Source of the DNA: Bacterioplanes sp.
Lineage (GTDB): Bacteria; Pseudomonadota; Gammaproteobacteria; Pseudomonadales; Oceanobacteraceae
Length of the DNA stretch: 64,000 bases
Reading direction: 5' to 3'
NCBI GenBank assembly: GCA_014859445.1
Contig: JACUUC010000011.1
Coordinates: 22,254 to 86,253 of the forward strand
Made by a program: the position numbers and the translations under genes. The notes below the pieces were generated by a model. The model saw nothing but the letters and a program-made list of their open reading frames with translations. It searched no databases and was not told where the DNA came from. This document shows, in pieces, positions 17,492-29,659 of the stretch; position 1 is the first letter of the stretch; every line of letters begins with the position of its first letter.

Positions 17492-20286
17492 TAACCTTCT
17501 CCTGCTCGCAAACGTTCGGTGGTCGTCAGCTTGCCTAAATTTGCCAAAATCAATAACGTGGCGCCCACGACAGTTAAGTACACACCCAAATCAAATATCA
17601 ACGCGCTGGCAATTTCGAATTTACCCACAATCGGCCAAGAGACATAGTCAAACCACGTCGTTAAAAATTCTCGGCCAAAGGCCATACTGCCCACACCCGT
17701 CATGGTTGCGATCAACAATCCAGCCGCAATAATGGCTTGATAATTAAATACAATACGACCTTTCATCCAATCCACACCATGCGCCACATATTGCTGAACC
17801 AAGGCAACCGCCGTGATCAGTCCGGCAATAAAGCCGCCACCGGGTAAATTGTGTCCACGCAAGAAAATATACGCCGACACCAACAAGGCCAGCGGCAACA
17901 AACTCTGCGAAACCAGCGCCAATAAAACAGGATGTCGATCCTGAGACCAGCGATGACCTTTGCTGTCGGTGGTTGGCATATACAACGGAATGCGCGCCAG
18001 CAATTTGTAAATACCCAATGCCGCAATGCCCAACACGGTAATTTCACCTAACGTGTCAAAGCCACGGAAATCCACCAAAATCACATTCACCACATTGGTA
18101 CCACCGCCACCAGGAACGCTGTTTTCTAAGAAAAAGGCGGAGATACTGGTAAGGGGACGAGTCAACATGACATAACACAAGGTGCCAATCACACTGCCGA
18201 AAAGCGCCGCGACCCCTAAATCACGGACAATGATTTTAAAAGGGCTATCGATCACGGGGCTGCTTTGAGGCAGGAAGAACAGCGCCAATAAAAACAAAAT
18301 AATGGTCGCTACTTCCACCGACAATTGCGTTAATGCCAAATCGGGAGCGGAAAAATACGCAAACGAAATTGACACAATCAAACCGACGACCGACAGAGCA
18401 ATCAATGCTAGTAAGCGGCGATGACTCCACCAAACGGTTAACAGCGTTGCCACAATCAATAACATGGCCGCCAGCCCCACCACCCAATTCAGCGCCAACT
18501 GCGGCTGCGTGCCAACGGTTTCATGTAAGTGTAACAACGGACTGGCCGCCAAGATCAGCGCCAACAACACCAATAAAAACATAAACCGCTGCAATGACGC
18601 GTTATCCAACCAGTGATTAACAGCCACCATGGCCGTCTGCAACGCCTGTACCGCCCCCTCAAATATCTGCTTGGCATCGCGATCAGCAAACTGCCCATAA
18701 AAATGGAATAAGTGACGTCGATGCCAATACAATACCGCACCACCAATCACGGCCACCACGCTCATCAACAAGGGCAAATTGAAGCCGTGCCACAATGACA
18801 GGCTGTAATAGGGCAATTCGTGTTGCAACACGGCTAACGAGGCAGCCGCCAGCAGATCGCCCACCATGAATTGCGGAATAATCCCCACAAACACACACAA
18901 CACCACCAAAAATTCGACCGGCACACGCATAAAACGAGGCGGTTCATGCGGCGTTCTGGGCAAATCGATCGGCTCACCATTAAAGAACACATCGTGCATA
19001 AAGCGTAACGAATAAGCGACGCCAAGTGCGCCCGCCAACGTCGCAAGAACAGGAATCCACCAGGATAATGCGCCCAGTGTTTCTTGGGTTAAGGTTTCGG
19101 CAAACATCATTTCTTTTGACAGAAAGCCATTCATCAAGGGCACACCCGCCATCGAGGCGGCAGCCACCATGGCCAATGTCGCGGTATATGGCATGTACTT
19201 AAACAAACCATTCAACTTGCGCATGTCGCGCGTACCCGATTCATGATCAATGATCCCAGCCGCCATAAACAAAGACGCCTTAAACACCGCATGATTGATG
19301 ATATGAAATACCGCGGCAATGGCCGCTAATTGTGTGTTCAACCCAAGCAGCAGCGTAATTAAACCCAAATGACTGATGGTGGAATACGCCAACAACCCTT
19401 TCAAATCATGTTTGAACAAGGCCAAATACGCCCCGACCAACATGGTAATCATGCCCGTTAATGACACAATGACAAACCACAACTCGGTTCCCGACAATGC
19501 CGGATAAAACCGCGCCATTAAAAATACCCCAGCCTTAACCATGGTGGCTGAGTGTAAATACGCACTCACCGGAGTAGGAGCGGCCATCGCATGCGGCAGC
19601 CAAAAATGAAATGGAAACTGCGCTGACTTAGTGAACGCACCCAATAAAAACAACACCACAATTACGGTGTAATAGTCACTGGCACGAAGCACATCTCCCT
19701 GTTGCAGCAGCTCGCGTACCTCATAGGTGCCCGTCACATCAGCCATAAGCAACAGCGCGGCCAGCAAGGCCAAGCCACCAGCACCGGTGACCGTCAACGC
19801 CATTCTAGCGCCTTTGCGAGCGTCACTTTTGTGCGACCAAAAACTGATCAACAAAAACGAACTGATACTGGTTAATTCCCAGAAAAACCACAACTGCACC
19901 ACATTGTTCGATAACACGACACCCAACATGGCACTCATGAAGAAAATCAGATACGCATAAAAACGCCCCATATTGTCACGATCAGACAAATAATAACGGG
20001 CGTACAAAATGACGAGCAGGCCAATGCCCAAAATCAACAGACCGAATAAGTAACCTAAACCATCCAGATGAAATGAGACGCTCAAACCCAATATTGGCAC
20101 CCACTCAAAGGTACTGACAATTGGGATGGCCTGAAAAACACTGGGCGTTGCTTGCAATAAAACCAACAATGCAGCCAACGGTGCCAATGCCGTCATCAGC
20201 GTGCAACCATTACGCCCCCATTTCGCCGTCAGTAACGGTACCACCATGCCCAAAGCGGGCAACAGCAAAATCCAAAGTGCAGTCAT
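17491..20286 (-). CDS. mnhA: Mrp antiporter fused subunits A and B
   Basis: The 931-residue protein combines the NuoL-like MrpA subunit with an MrpB domain. Residues 1 to about 500 are the NuoL-like core (FFWELTSISSFLLI, SAQFPFHFWLPHAMAAPTPVSA, PLMNGFLSKE). About 560-790 is the MrpA-specific C-terminal part (APDLALTQLSVEVATIILF, VNVILVDFRGFDTLGE). About 800-931 is the MrpB domain (LRGHNLPGGGFIAGLITA). There is no separate mnhB in the operon, consistent with the fusion. The complex exchanges cytosolic sodium for external protons. It is first in the six-gene operon. Confidence 0.95.
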   Translation of the reverse strand: MTALWILLLPALGMVVPLLTAKWGRNGCTLMTALAPLAALLVLLQATPSVFQAIPIVSTFEWVPILGLSVSFHLDGLGYLFGLLILGIGLLVILYARYYLSDRDNMGRFYAYLIFFMSAMLGVVLSNNVVQLWFFWELTSISSFLLISFWSHKSDARKGARMALTVTGAGGLALLAALLLMADVTGTYEVRELLQQGDVLRASDYYTVIVVLFLLGAFTKSAQFPFHFWLPHAMAAPTPVSAYLHSATMVKAGVFLMARFYPALSGTELWFVIVSLTGMITMLVGAYLALFKHDLKGLLAYSTISHLGLITLLLGLNTQLAAIAAVFHIINHAVFKASLFMAAGIIDHESGTRDMRKLNGLFKYMPYTATLAMVAAASMAGVPLMNGFLSKEMMFAETLTQETLGALSWWIPVLATLAGALGVAYSLRFMHDVFFNGEPIDLPRTPHEPPRFMRVPVEFLVVLCVFVGIIPQFMVGDLLAAASLAVLQHELPYYSLSLWHGFNLPLLMSVVAVIGGAVLYWHRRHLFHFYGQFADRDAKQIFEGAVQALQTAMVAVNHWLDNASLQRFMFLLVLLALILAASPLLHLHETVGTQPQLALNWVVGLAAMLLIVATLLTVWWSHRRLLALIALSVVGLIVSISFAYFSAPDLALTQLSVEVATIILFLLALFFLPQSSPVIDSPFKIIVRDLGVAALFGSVIGTLCYVMLTRPLTSISAFFLENSVPGGGGTNVVNVILVDFRGFDTLGEITVLGIAALGIYKLLARIPLYMPTTDSKGHRWSQDRHPVLLALVSQSLLPLALLVSAYIFLRGHNLPGGGFIAGLITAVALVQQYVAHGVDWMKGRIVFNYQAIIAAGLLIATMTGVGSMAFGREFLTTWFDYVSWPIVGKFEIASALIFDLGVYLTVVGATLLILANLGKLTTTERLRAGEG

Positions 20287-20389
20287 ATCACATCAGCCTC
20301 AAATCAACGGCAAGACAAAGAATGCAGCAAAGATAGCACGTATAAATAAGACGAACAGAGAGAATAAGGAACTTTTTTACAGAAGAGGT

Positions 20390-20426
20390 GTCAGCTCAGC
20401 GCGACGACGATGGGCGCCGAGCTGAC
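20390..20426 (-). terminator. candidate hairpin after hemE
   Basis: GTCAGCTC (20390-20397) pairs with GAGCTGAC (20419-20426), and an inner GCGC/GCGC pairing can extend it. It lies between hemE and mnhA. The following T tract on the minus strand is poor (ACCTCTTCTGT), so it may be a weak or Rho-assisted terminator. Confidence 0.4.
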
Positions 20427-20448
20427 AATCGAGAAACAAGATAAACGA

Positions 20449-21516
20449 TTACGCCTGATGGTATTTCGGACTTAACTCCACCACCGCCTCAACAAAGGCT
20501 TTGGCATGTTCTGGGTCGACAAACTGATGAATGCCATGCCCCAAGTTAAACACATGGCCACTGCCTTGGCCGTAGCTAGCCAGAATGCGCTCCACTTCGG
20601 CACGAATGGTAGCTGGCGAAGCATACAATACGGACGGGTCCATATTGCCTTGCAACGCCACTTGATCACCAACACGGGCGCGCGCACTGCCGATGTCCGT
20701 TGTCCAATCCAAACCAAGTGCATCCGCGCCCGTAGCAGCCATGTCTTCCAACCATTGGCCACCGCCTTTGGTGAACAAAATCACAGGGATTTTACGTCCT
20801 TCATGCTCGCGAATCAGGCCCGATACAATTTGCTGCATGTAATCCAGTGAAAAGGCTTTGTAGGCCACATCACTCAAGCTACCGCCCCAAGTATCAAAAA
20901 TCTGCACCGCTTGAGCACCGGCTTTGATTTGTGCATTCAAGTAATCAATGACCGATTTCGCCAGCACATCCAACAACTGATGCATCACCTCCGGCGTATC
21001 GTACATCATGGCTTTAACATGACGAAAATCTTTAGACGAACCGCCCTCCACCATGTAAGTGGCCAGTGTCCACGGGCTGCCCGAAAAGCCAATCAGCGGC
21101 ACGCGGCCATTCAGCTCGCGGCGAATGGTCGACACGGCATTCAACACATAATCCAAATCGGACTCGGTATTGACCACGTTCAGACTTTGCACATCGGCTT
21201 CGGTACGAATGATTTTTTTGAAACGTGGGCCTTCACCCGTTTCAAAATACAGCCCCAACCCCATGGCATCGGGAATGGTCAAAATGTCTGAAAACAAAAT
21301 CGCGGCATCCAGCGGATAACGATCCAACGGCTGAATCGTCACCTCACAGGCCAACTCGGCATTTTTACACAACGCCATAAAATCACCGGCCTGCGCGCGA
21401 CTGGCGCGGTACTCGGGTAAATAACGCCCAGCCTGACGCATCATCCACACCGGTGTGCGATCAACAGGCTGACGCATCAGCGCCTTTAAAAAACGATCAT
21501 TTTTCAATTCAGACAT
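20449..21516 (-). CDS. hemE: uroporphyrinogen decarboxylase
   Basis: It removes four carboxylates from uroporphyrinogen III to give coproporphyrinogen III in heme synthesis. The 355-residue length equals E. coli HemE (354). The N-terminal signature [16 protein letters not shown] contains the substrate-binding arginines, and [17 protein letters not shown] is the second family signature. [15 protein letters not shown] sits at the C terminus. In Pseudomonas hemE follows gltD directly; here a lipoprotein gene and a terminator come between. Confidence 0.97.
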   Translation of the reverse strand: MSELKNDRFLKALMRQPVDRTPVWMMRQAGRYLPEYRASRAQAGDFMALCKNAELACEVTIQPLDRYPLDAAILFSDILTIPDAMGLGLYFETGEGPRFKKIIRTEADVQSLNVVNTESDLDYVLNAVSTIRRELNGRVPLIGFSGSPWTLATYMVEGGSSKDFRHVKAMMYDTPEVMHQLLDVLAKSVIDYLNAQIKAGAQAVQIFDTWGGSLSDVAYKAFSLDYMQQIVSGLIREHEGRKIPVILFTKGGGQWLEDMAATGADALGLDWTTDIGSARARVGDQVALQGNMDPSVLYASPATIRAEVERILASYGQGSGHVFNLGHGIHQFVDPEHAKAFVEAVVELSPKYHQA

Positions 21517-21557
21517 GAGTTAACTCAACAGACAAAACAAGATGGCAGCATGATAAC

Positions 21558-21584
21558 AAAAAACCCGACCAATGGCCGGGTTTA
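21558..21584 (-). terminator. rho-independent terminator of the lipoprotein gene
   Basis: On the minus strand AAACCCG and CGGGTTT (21561-21567 and 21577-21583) pair, extended inward by GCC/GGT, and are followed by a run of T residues. It closes the lipoprotein transcript before hemE. Confidence 0.75.
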
Positions 21585-21601
21585 GATCAAGCAAATACCG
21601 A

Positions 21602-23446
21602 TTATGGAAATAAACGAACCTTCACTGTTTTATCACCACTGGTCGCAGTAATTTCTATTTTTTTAGGGTCATCGTCAACGGCATAACTAACCCGATATAA
21701 CGCTCCATAGTTTGGCAAGCCATTGCCTTGATTGAGGCCCAAAATGCCAATACTGTTTGGTACGTTGCCTTCATCTGCTAAAACATCATAGCCATCACCG
21801 CTGATTGCCAAGGACGTGCCGCTAGCAGGTATATTGCCATTGGCATCTTGCAACACAACATAAAAATCACCAGTATCACCAGGAACGCCTTCTAGATCTG
21901 GAGGCGTTGTAGATGTATAAGTAGTGCCATCAAAGGAATAAAAGCTGATGGTTACCGAGTTGGCCACCGATTGCATTAACCGATTTTGAGCACGAACGTG
22001 CATCAAATTCGCACAATGCCCTAAAGCACGCGCCTCCTCAGAACACAATGCGCCTTGGTAAAAACTCGGTGCCGCCGTTAAAGCGCCATTTGAATCATAA
22101 TCAATAAATGGCTCGACAGGTCGATCATTGTCATCTAGATCTAATACACCATTCCAGTTATCGTCACGAAATGCTTCTGCAAATGATAAAAATGGTTCAG
22201 GGTTCGGTGAAACATCAAATGTGTAGTTACCATTTTGATCAGTGAAACCGGACTCCCCAACCGAATAAGCCAGAATGGTGGTCATGCCGATGCGCTCATT
22301 GACTGTTTTCAAAGTCGGATGAACACCTTCAAAGTCGGGGCGTGCCCCACCACTACGCCATATAACGGAACATACGCCTTCTTCTGTGGTACAGAAAGGT
22401 GTAATGATGCCGGACTCAGCTGTAAAATTAACTACCGTGCCATCAGGTACAGGGTTACCAAAAGCGTCACTTGCTGATACGGTAGCTGATACTGCAACAT
22501 TATTAATATTGTAAGCACCTGGGTTGAACGTCTCCAATGCTAGAGAGAAACGATCTTGACGTGGTAAACCGGTTGTAATCGAAATAGGTAACGAACTGGT
22601 GCTAATCGAGGTTACGCCATCATTAGCCAACGTCGTTGCCACGACCGAAACGATGGCATGCGTAGAACCGCTTTGCAGCACAGCTTTCACTCGACCGTCT
22701 TCATCTGTCACACCCGATGTTAATGCCAAAGCAGCACCACCCGATGCACCGACTAATTTAAACGTCACATTTTTATTTGAAATAGGGTTATTCGTTTGAT
22801 CAACCACCTGAAAACCAACTTCAATCAAATGTGGCAGCGTGCTATTGGCAATGGTATTTACAGCAAGAGCAGGTTGCTCTAAAGGCAAGGTAACAATCGC
22901 ACCCACTTCGGGCGGTATAACATTGATTGTAGCGACTGCGGTATGCAACAGATTGGTCTTATCAATTTCCCCCGCTTCAGCTGGGTATAATTTAAATGAG
23001 ATAACATCGTCACCAGAACAGCCCTTGGCTTCATAAGTGACTAATACCTGTCCATTAGAAGTAACGACTTCTGGTCGGCTAAATGATGCTTTATTGGTAT
23101 CCACGCAGCCGGATGTAAACTCAATACCGTATTGCTGTGAAACAATTCGACTGTTGTTATTATCAATATCGACAACATTTGCACTGACACTGGTTGTACC
23201 ACCCGCGCTTAACGTAGCACTTGTTAAGTTTAACGAGCCCAGTTCGAAAGAAGATCCAACACCTGTTCCTAATCGTGGACGCTCAATTGATGGAGACGTA
23301 GTGACACCATCAAGATTGCCGTCATCCGTTGACGTACCGTCATTATTTCCTGTACCGCTATCAGGCACAACCGGATCACTACTACCGCCACACGCTGTTA
23401 GCAACATGGCCAGTAACAATGCCATCAATATGTTTGGCTTTTGCAT
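21602..23446 (-). CDS. Ig-like-domain lipoprotein of unknown function
   Basis: The 614-residue protein starts with a lipoprotein signal peptide (hydrophobic run then LLTACGG, with the lipidated cysteine at about residue 19). A serine/aspartate/glycine-rich linker follows. At least three segments look like bacterial Ig-like (invasin/Big) repeats, each with a pattern such as DAFGNPVPDGTVVNFTAESG, QTNNPISNKNVTFKL or DANGNIPASGTSL. A segment near residue 430 is rich in D/N (RDDNWNGVLDLDDND), like a calcium-binding loop. I take the ATG at 23446, nine bases after GGAG; another ATG lies six codons upstream. It probably sits on the outer membrane. Base composition looks more AT-rich than in its neighbours. 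Confidence 0.8.
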   Translation of the reverse strand: MQKPNILMALLLAMLLTACGGSSDPVVPDSGTGNNDGTSTDDGNLDGVTTSPSIERPRLGTGVGSSFELGSLNLTSATLSAGGTTSVSANVVDIDNNNSRIVSQQYGIEFTSGCVDTNKASFSRPEVVTSNGQVLVTYEAKGCSGDDVISFKLYPAEAGEIDKTNLLHTAVATINVIPPEVGAIVTLPLEQPALAVNTIANSTLPHLIEVGFQVVDQTNNPISNKNVTFKLVGASGGAALALTSGVTDEDGRVKAVLQSGSTHAIVSVVATTLANDGVTSISTSSLPISITTGLPRQDRFSLALETFNPGAYNINNVAVSATVSASDAFGNPVPDGTVVNFTAESGIITPFCTTEEGVCSVIWRSGGARPDFEGVHPTLKTVNERIGMTTILAYSVGESGFTDQNGNYTFDVSPNPEPFLSFAEAFRDDNWNGVLDLDDNDRPVEPFIDYDSNGALTAAPSFYQGALCSEEARALGHCANLMHVRAQNRLMQSVANSVTISFYSFDGTTYTSTTPPDLEGVPGDTGDFYVVLQDANGNIPASGTSLAISGDGYDVLADEGNVPNSIGILGLNQGNGLPNYGALYRVSYAVDDDPKKIEITATSGDKTVKVRLFP

Positions 23447-23531
23447 GCTGATACGCTCCATCATATTTTTTATTCCAGCAAAAATCGTATTGTGCGAAAG
23501 AATAGCCTACCTTACCCATCCTTACCACCAA

Positions 23532-23567
23532 CAAAAACGCGGCCTAAGGGGAAATCTTAGGCCGCGT
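23532..23567 (-). terminator. rho-independent terminator of gltBD
   Basis: ACGCGGCCTAAG (23537-23548) pairs perfectly with CTTAGGCCGCGT (23556-23567) around a seven-base loop. On the minus strand it is followed by TTTTTGTTG. It lies 40 bases after the gltD stop. Confidence 0.85.
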
Positions 23568-23606
23568 TGATGTTTGTGCGATGGTCAGATGACCGTTTAC
23601 GCCACG

Positions 23607-25043
<1,437 letters not shown>

Positions 25044-25061
25044 TCAGCAGCGTCCAGAGTA

Positions 25062-28000
25062 TTACTCTGGACGGGCACGGGTATTGTTCAGTAATTGTTG
25101 TAAATCGGCCGCTTTCGGCTTCACCAACCAGAACTTGTTGATAAAACCAGCAAAGTCTTCGAGGATCTCTTGCCCCCAAGCACTGCCCGTTTCATTGACG
25201 TATTCAGTCAATACCGTACGCAAGTGGCTACGATACTCTTCGGTTTCTTCATTACTGATACGGTGAATGGCAACCAGCTCATGGTTAAAGTTATCAACGA
25301 AGCTGTTGTCCATATCCAATACATAAGCAAAACCACCGGTCATGCCCGCGCCAAAGTTGTATCCGGTTTTACCCAACACACACACAAAACCGCCAGTCAT
25401 GTATTCACAGCAGTGATCTCCTGCCCCTTCGATGACGGCATGCGCACCGGAGTTACGTACGGCAAAACGTTCTCCCGCACGACCTGCGGCCAGTAATTTA
25501 CCGCCGGTTGCACCGTATAAGCAGGTATTACCCACAATCGAGGTGTCGTTGGTTTTGAAGCCCGAGTTTTTCGGTGGGTAAATCACCAGCTTACCACCCG
25601 TCATCCCTTTACCGACGTAGTCGTTGGCATCACCTTCCAATTCCATTTCCAAGCCGCCTGCGTTCCAGACGCCGAATGACTGACCGGCAACGCCGGTGAG
25701 TTTCAAGCGAATTGGCGCATTCGCCATACCTTGGTTGCCATGACGCTTCGCGATTTCACCCGATAAACGTGCGCCAATTGAACGATCACAGTTGGTGATG
25801 GTGTAGCTGAATTCACCACCCGTTTTTTGCTCAATGGCCGGTAAAATATCGGCCACCATACGTTCCGCCAGAGCGGCGACGTCGTAAGGTAAATTGCGTT
25901 CAACCTGAACGGTATGCGGTTTGTCAGCCGGAATGTGGTCATTGGCCAGCAATGGCATCAAATCCAGATTGCGCTGCTTACTGGTATGACCTTCGATCAT
26001 TTCCAGTAAGTCGGTACGACCCACCAGCTCCTCCAGTGTACGAACACCCAGCTGCGCCATCCAGCCACGAACCTCTTCCGCCATAAAGCGGAAGTAGTTT
26101 TTCACCATGTCCGCGGTACCAATGTAATGACCGTCACGCAAGCCTTGATCTTGGGTGGCAACACCCGTTGCGCAGTTGTTCAAATGACAAATACGCAAGT
26201 ATTTACAGCCTACAGCCACCATCGGCAACGTACCAAAGCCAAATGACTCAGCACCCAAAATGGCGGCTTTCACGACGTCCAGACCCGACTTCAAGCCACC
26301 GTCCGTTTGTACGCGAACTTTACCGCGCAAATCGTTAGCACGTAACGCTTGGTGTGCTTCGGATAAGCCCAGTTCCCACGGAGAACCAGCATACTTAATC
26401 GAGCTAATGGGTGATGCGGCGGTACCGCCGTCGTAACCCGAAATGGTGATCAAGTCGGCATACGCCTTGGCCACACCGGCGGCAATGGTGCCGACACCCG
26501 GCTCAGAAACCAGTTTCACCGACACCAAAGCACTGGGGTTCACTTGTTTCAAATCGAAGATCAGCTGTGCCAAATCTTCGATAGAGTAAATATCATGATG
26601 CGGCGGTGGCGAAATCAGTGTCACTCCGGGTACGGAATAACGCAACGTAGCGATCAGATCATTCACCTTACCGCCTGGCAATTGGCCGCCTTCACCCGGC
26701 TTAGCCCCTTGCGCCACTTTGATCTGCAACACTTCGGCACTGGATAAGTACGCTGGCGTCACACCAAAACGGCCGGATGCGATTTGTTTGATCTTAGAGT
26801 TTTTGTAGGTGCCATAGCGCGCAGGGTCTTCACCGCCCTCACCCGAGTTGGAGCGACCGCCCAATTCGTTCATGGCTTCGGCCAACGCTTCGTGTGCTTC
26901 GGGCGATAACGCACCCAGAGACATGGCGGCCGTATCAAAGCGAGGGTATAAAGCTTCGGCCGGCTCTACTTCGCTGATATCGATCGGCGTGATGTCCTTA
27001 CGGAACGCCAATAAGTCACGCAGCGTGGCGACCGGACGTTGGTTCACCAAATCGGCAAAACGATCATAAGCCGCTTGGCTATTAGTCTGTACGGCTTCTT
27101 GGATGTTTTTCACCACATCGGGGTTGTACGCATGGTATTCACCGCCATGAACGTACTTAATCAAGCCGCCATGTTCTAACTTCTTACGATTCTTCCACGC
27201 ATGGCTGCGCACCAATTCCAAATCGGCTTGGAAATCCGCAAATGTGGCGCCACTGATGCGACTGGTCACACCGGTAAAACACAGGTCAACCACGTCTTTG
27301 CTCAAGCCGACCGCCTCAAACAACTGCGAACCACGGTACGACGCAATGGTTGAAATCCCCATTTTCGACATGACCTTCAGCAGGCCTTTACGGATGGCTT
27401 TGCGGAAGTTTTTGCACGATTTCAGTGGGTCGCCCAACAATTCGTTGGTGCGATGCAAATCGGTAATCACGTCGTAGGCCAACCAGGGATAAATCGCGGT
27501 CGCGCCAAATCCAATCAACACCGCAAATTGGTGTGGGTCACGAGCGGCACCGGTTTCAACCACGATGTTGCCACGGGTACGCAAACCCTGTTTCGACAAA
27601 CGATGATGTACCGCACCAACGGCCATGGCCGCTGGAATCAGCAGTTGCTCCGACGTGACATCCCGATCCGACAAAATCAACACCACGGTGCCAGAGCGTA
27701 GCGCTTCTTCTGCACGATCGGCCAAATTAACGATGGCTTGTTGCAAGCCCTCAGCCGGATCGAACGCCATGGACAAGGTTTTGTGCTGAAATGCTGGCAA
27801 ACCTGTCGCTTTTAAACTCGAAAATTTCAGTGGTGACAAAATTGGTGACGTTAAGATGACGCGTTTCGCATGATCTTCGGTTTCTGCAAATACGTTTTTC
27901 TCACCACCAATACAGGTTTCAAGCGACATCACGATGGTTTCACGCAACGGATCAATCGGTGGATTGGTCACCTGCGCAAATTGTTGACGGAAGTAATCCG

Positions 28001-29513
28001 CCATGTGACGTACACGCAACGACAATACCGCCATCGGGGTATCATCACCCATCGAACCCGTGGCTTCTTGTCCATCTTCCGCCATCGGACGTAATACTTG
28101 GTCACGCTCTTCGTTGGTTATCAGTTGCAGTTTTTGATGCGTATTTAAGGCATCACCGCTCACCACCGTGGTATCCGCACCGTGATTGCTGTGTAATGTG
28201 CTTTCGACACGAATCGCATGTTCTTTCAACCATTGCTTGTATGGCTTTTGCGTTTTCAGCATGGTGTCGATGTCATCGGTATTCAGCAACTTGCCTTCTT
28301 GCGTATCAATCGCAAGAATTTCACCCGGCCCGACACGACCTTTGGCGACAACGTCTTCCGGCTTATAACCGTAAACACCCACTTCGGATGCGACAGTGAT
28401 GAAATTGTTTTTGGTGATCACCCAGCGCGATGGGCGCAAACCATTACGATCCAAACCGCAAACCGCATAACGACCGTCGGTGATCACGAGTCCGGCAGGG
28501 CCATCCCACGCTTCCATGTGCATGGAATTGTACTCGTAGAACGCACGTAGATCGGGATCCATCGTTTCGACGTTTTGCCAAGCCGGTGGAATCATCATAC
28601 GAATCGCACGGAATAAGTTCATACCGCCGGTTGCCAACAGCTCCAGCATGTTATCCATGGACGAGGAATCGGAACCGGTGGTGTTTACAATGGGTGAAAT
28701 GTCGGCCAAGTTCGGCAGCAAATCACTTTCAAATTGCGAGATACGGGCATTCGCCCAACCACGGTTACCCTGAATGGTGTTGATTTCACCGTTGTGCGCC
28801 AACATGCGGAATGGCTGAGCTAAGGGCCAGCGAGGCATGGTATTGGTCGAGAAACGCTGATGGAATACGCAAATCGCGGTTTCTAACCGAGGATCACCCA
28901 AGTCCAAATAAAAGTTAGGTAGGTCAACCGGCATCATTAAGCCTTTATAGGACAACACACGGTCCGACAGGCTGGCTACGTAGAAATCCGGATGACCCGC
29001 AAGGGCCTTTTCCATGTAACGACGAGCGTAGAACAATTTAACGGTTAAGGCTTCTTGTTCTAATAACGCATTGGGGGCAACAAATACTTGTTCAAAACGA
29101 GGCAAACAATCAATCGCCATCGGGCCCAAGCAGTCGTTATTGGTTGGCACCGTACGCCATCCCAAAATATTCAGACCTTGTCCCAACAGCGCTTGCTCAA
29201 TGGCGGCTTTCTGTTGCTGATAAACGGACTCGTCAAGGTCCATGAATAACATGCCGACAGCGTATTGAGCGGGTAATTGAATACCGGCATCCGCCATCAC
29301 AGCACGTAAGAAAGAATCTGGCTTTTGCAGTAATAAACCACAACCATCGCCCGTTTTACCATCGGCAGCAATACCGCCACGATGCGTCATACAGGTTAAA
29401 GACTCAATCGCGGTGGTCAATAGTTCGTGACTCGGCTCGCCATGAAGATGGGCAAGCAAACCAAAACCGCAGTTATCTTTAAATTCACCTGGAGTGTACA
29501 GACCGGCTCTCAT
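25062..29513 (-). CDS. gltB: glutamate synthase (NADPH) large subunit
   Basis: It makes two glutamates from glutamine and 2-oxoglutarate, the main ammonia assimilation step when nitrogen is scarce. The 1483-residue protein has the class-II amidotransferase domain with C16 as the expected mature N-terminal nucleophile (NCGFGLLAH), implying removal of a 15-residue propeptide. The central domain, the FMN-binding synthase domain ([26 protein letters not shown]) and the 3Fe-4S cysteines ([19 protein letters not shown]) follow. The C-terminal GXGXG beta-helix is intact. Full length. Confidence 0.97.
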   Translation of the reverse strand: MRAGLYTPGEFKDNCGFGLLAHLHGEPSHELLTTAIESLTCMTHRGGIAADGKTGDGCGLLLQKPDSFLRAVMADAGIQLPAQYAVGMLFMDLDESVYQQQKAAIEQALLGQGLNILGWRTVPTNNDCLGPMAIDCLPRFEQVFVAPNALLEQEALTVKLFYARRYMEKALAGHPDFYVASLSDRVLSYKGLMMPVDLPNFYLDLGDPRLETAICVFHQRFSTNTMPRWPLAQPFRMLAHNGEINTIQGNRGWANARISQFESDLLPNLADISPIVNTTGSDSSSMDNMLELLATGGMNLFRAIRMMIPPAWQNVETMDPDLRAFYEYNSMHMEAWDGPAGLVITDGRYAVCGLDRNGLRPSRWVITKNNFITVASEVGVYGYKPEDVVAKGRVGPGEILAIDTQEGKLLNTDDIDTMLKTQKPYKQWLKEHAIRVESTLHSNHGADTTVVSGDALNTHQKLQLITNEERDQVLRPMAEDGQEATGSMGDDTPMAVLSLRVRHMADYFRQQFAQVTNPPIDPLRETIVMSLETCIGGEKNVFAETEDHAKRVILTSPILSPLKFSSLKATGLPAFQHKTLSMAFDPAEGLQQAIVNLADRAEEALRSGTVVLILSDRDVTSEQLLIPAAMAVGAVHHRLSKQGLRTRGNIVVETGAARDPHQFAVLIGFGATAIYPWLAYDVITDLHRTNELLGDPLKSCKNFRKAIRKGLLKVMSKMGISTIASYRGSQLFEAVGLSKDVVDLCFTGVTSRISGATFADFQADLELVRSHAWKNRKKLEHGGLIKYVHGGEYHAYNPDVVKNIQEAVQTNSQAAYDRFADLVNQRPVATLRDLLAFRKDITPIDISEVEPAEALYPRFDTAAMSLGALSPEAHEALAEAMNELGGRSNSGEGGEDPARYGTYKNSKIKQIASGRFGVTPAYLSSAEVLQIKVAQGAKPGEGGQLPGGKVNDLIATLRYSVPGVTLISPPPHHDIYSIEDLAQLIFDLKQVNPSALVSVKLVSEPGVGTIAAGVAKAYADLITISGYDGGTAASPISSIKYAGSPWELGLSEAHQALRANDLRGKVRVQTDGGLKSGLDVVKAAILGAESFGFGTLPMVAVGCKYLRICHLNNCATGVATQDQGLRDGHYIGTADMVKNYFRFMAEEVRGWMAQLGVRTLEELVGRTDLLEMIEGHTSKQRNLDLMPLLANDHIPADKPHTVQVERNLPYDVAALAERMVADILPAIEQKTGGEFSYTITNCDRSIGARLSGEIAKRHGNQGMANAPIRLKLTGVAGQSFGVWNAGGLEMELEGDANDYVGKGMTGGKLVIYPPKNSGFKTNDTSIVGNTCLYGATGGKLLAAGRAGERFAVRNSGAHAVIEGAGDHCCEYMTGGFVCVLGKTGYNFGAGMTGGFAYVLDMDNSFVDNFNHELVAIHRISNEETEEYRSHLRTVLTEYVNETGSAWGQEILEDFAGFINKFWLVKPKAADLQQLLNNTRARPE

Positions 29514-29605
29514 AGAACAGCCCTCTCAGTTGTGTCGATTTAACATCATTAGTCGTTTCGTCATCACGCCCTCTTATGGGGCATTGCAGAGACAAAAGGA
29601 TTGGC

Positions 29606-29633
29606 ATTCTACACAGGCGCATGGCCGACTCAA
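29606..29633 (-). promoter_or_regulatory. candidate sigma-70 promoter of gltBD
   Basis: On the minus strand TTGAGT (29628-29633) and TAGAAT (29606-29611) are separated by 16 bases, about 95 bases before the gltB start. It lies in the 146-base gap after damX. Confidence 0.45.
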
Positions 29634-29659
29634 ATACGACCACACGAATGTCCACTTTG

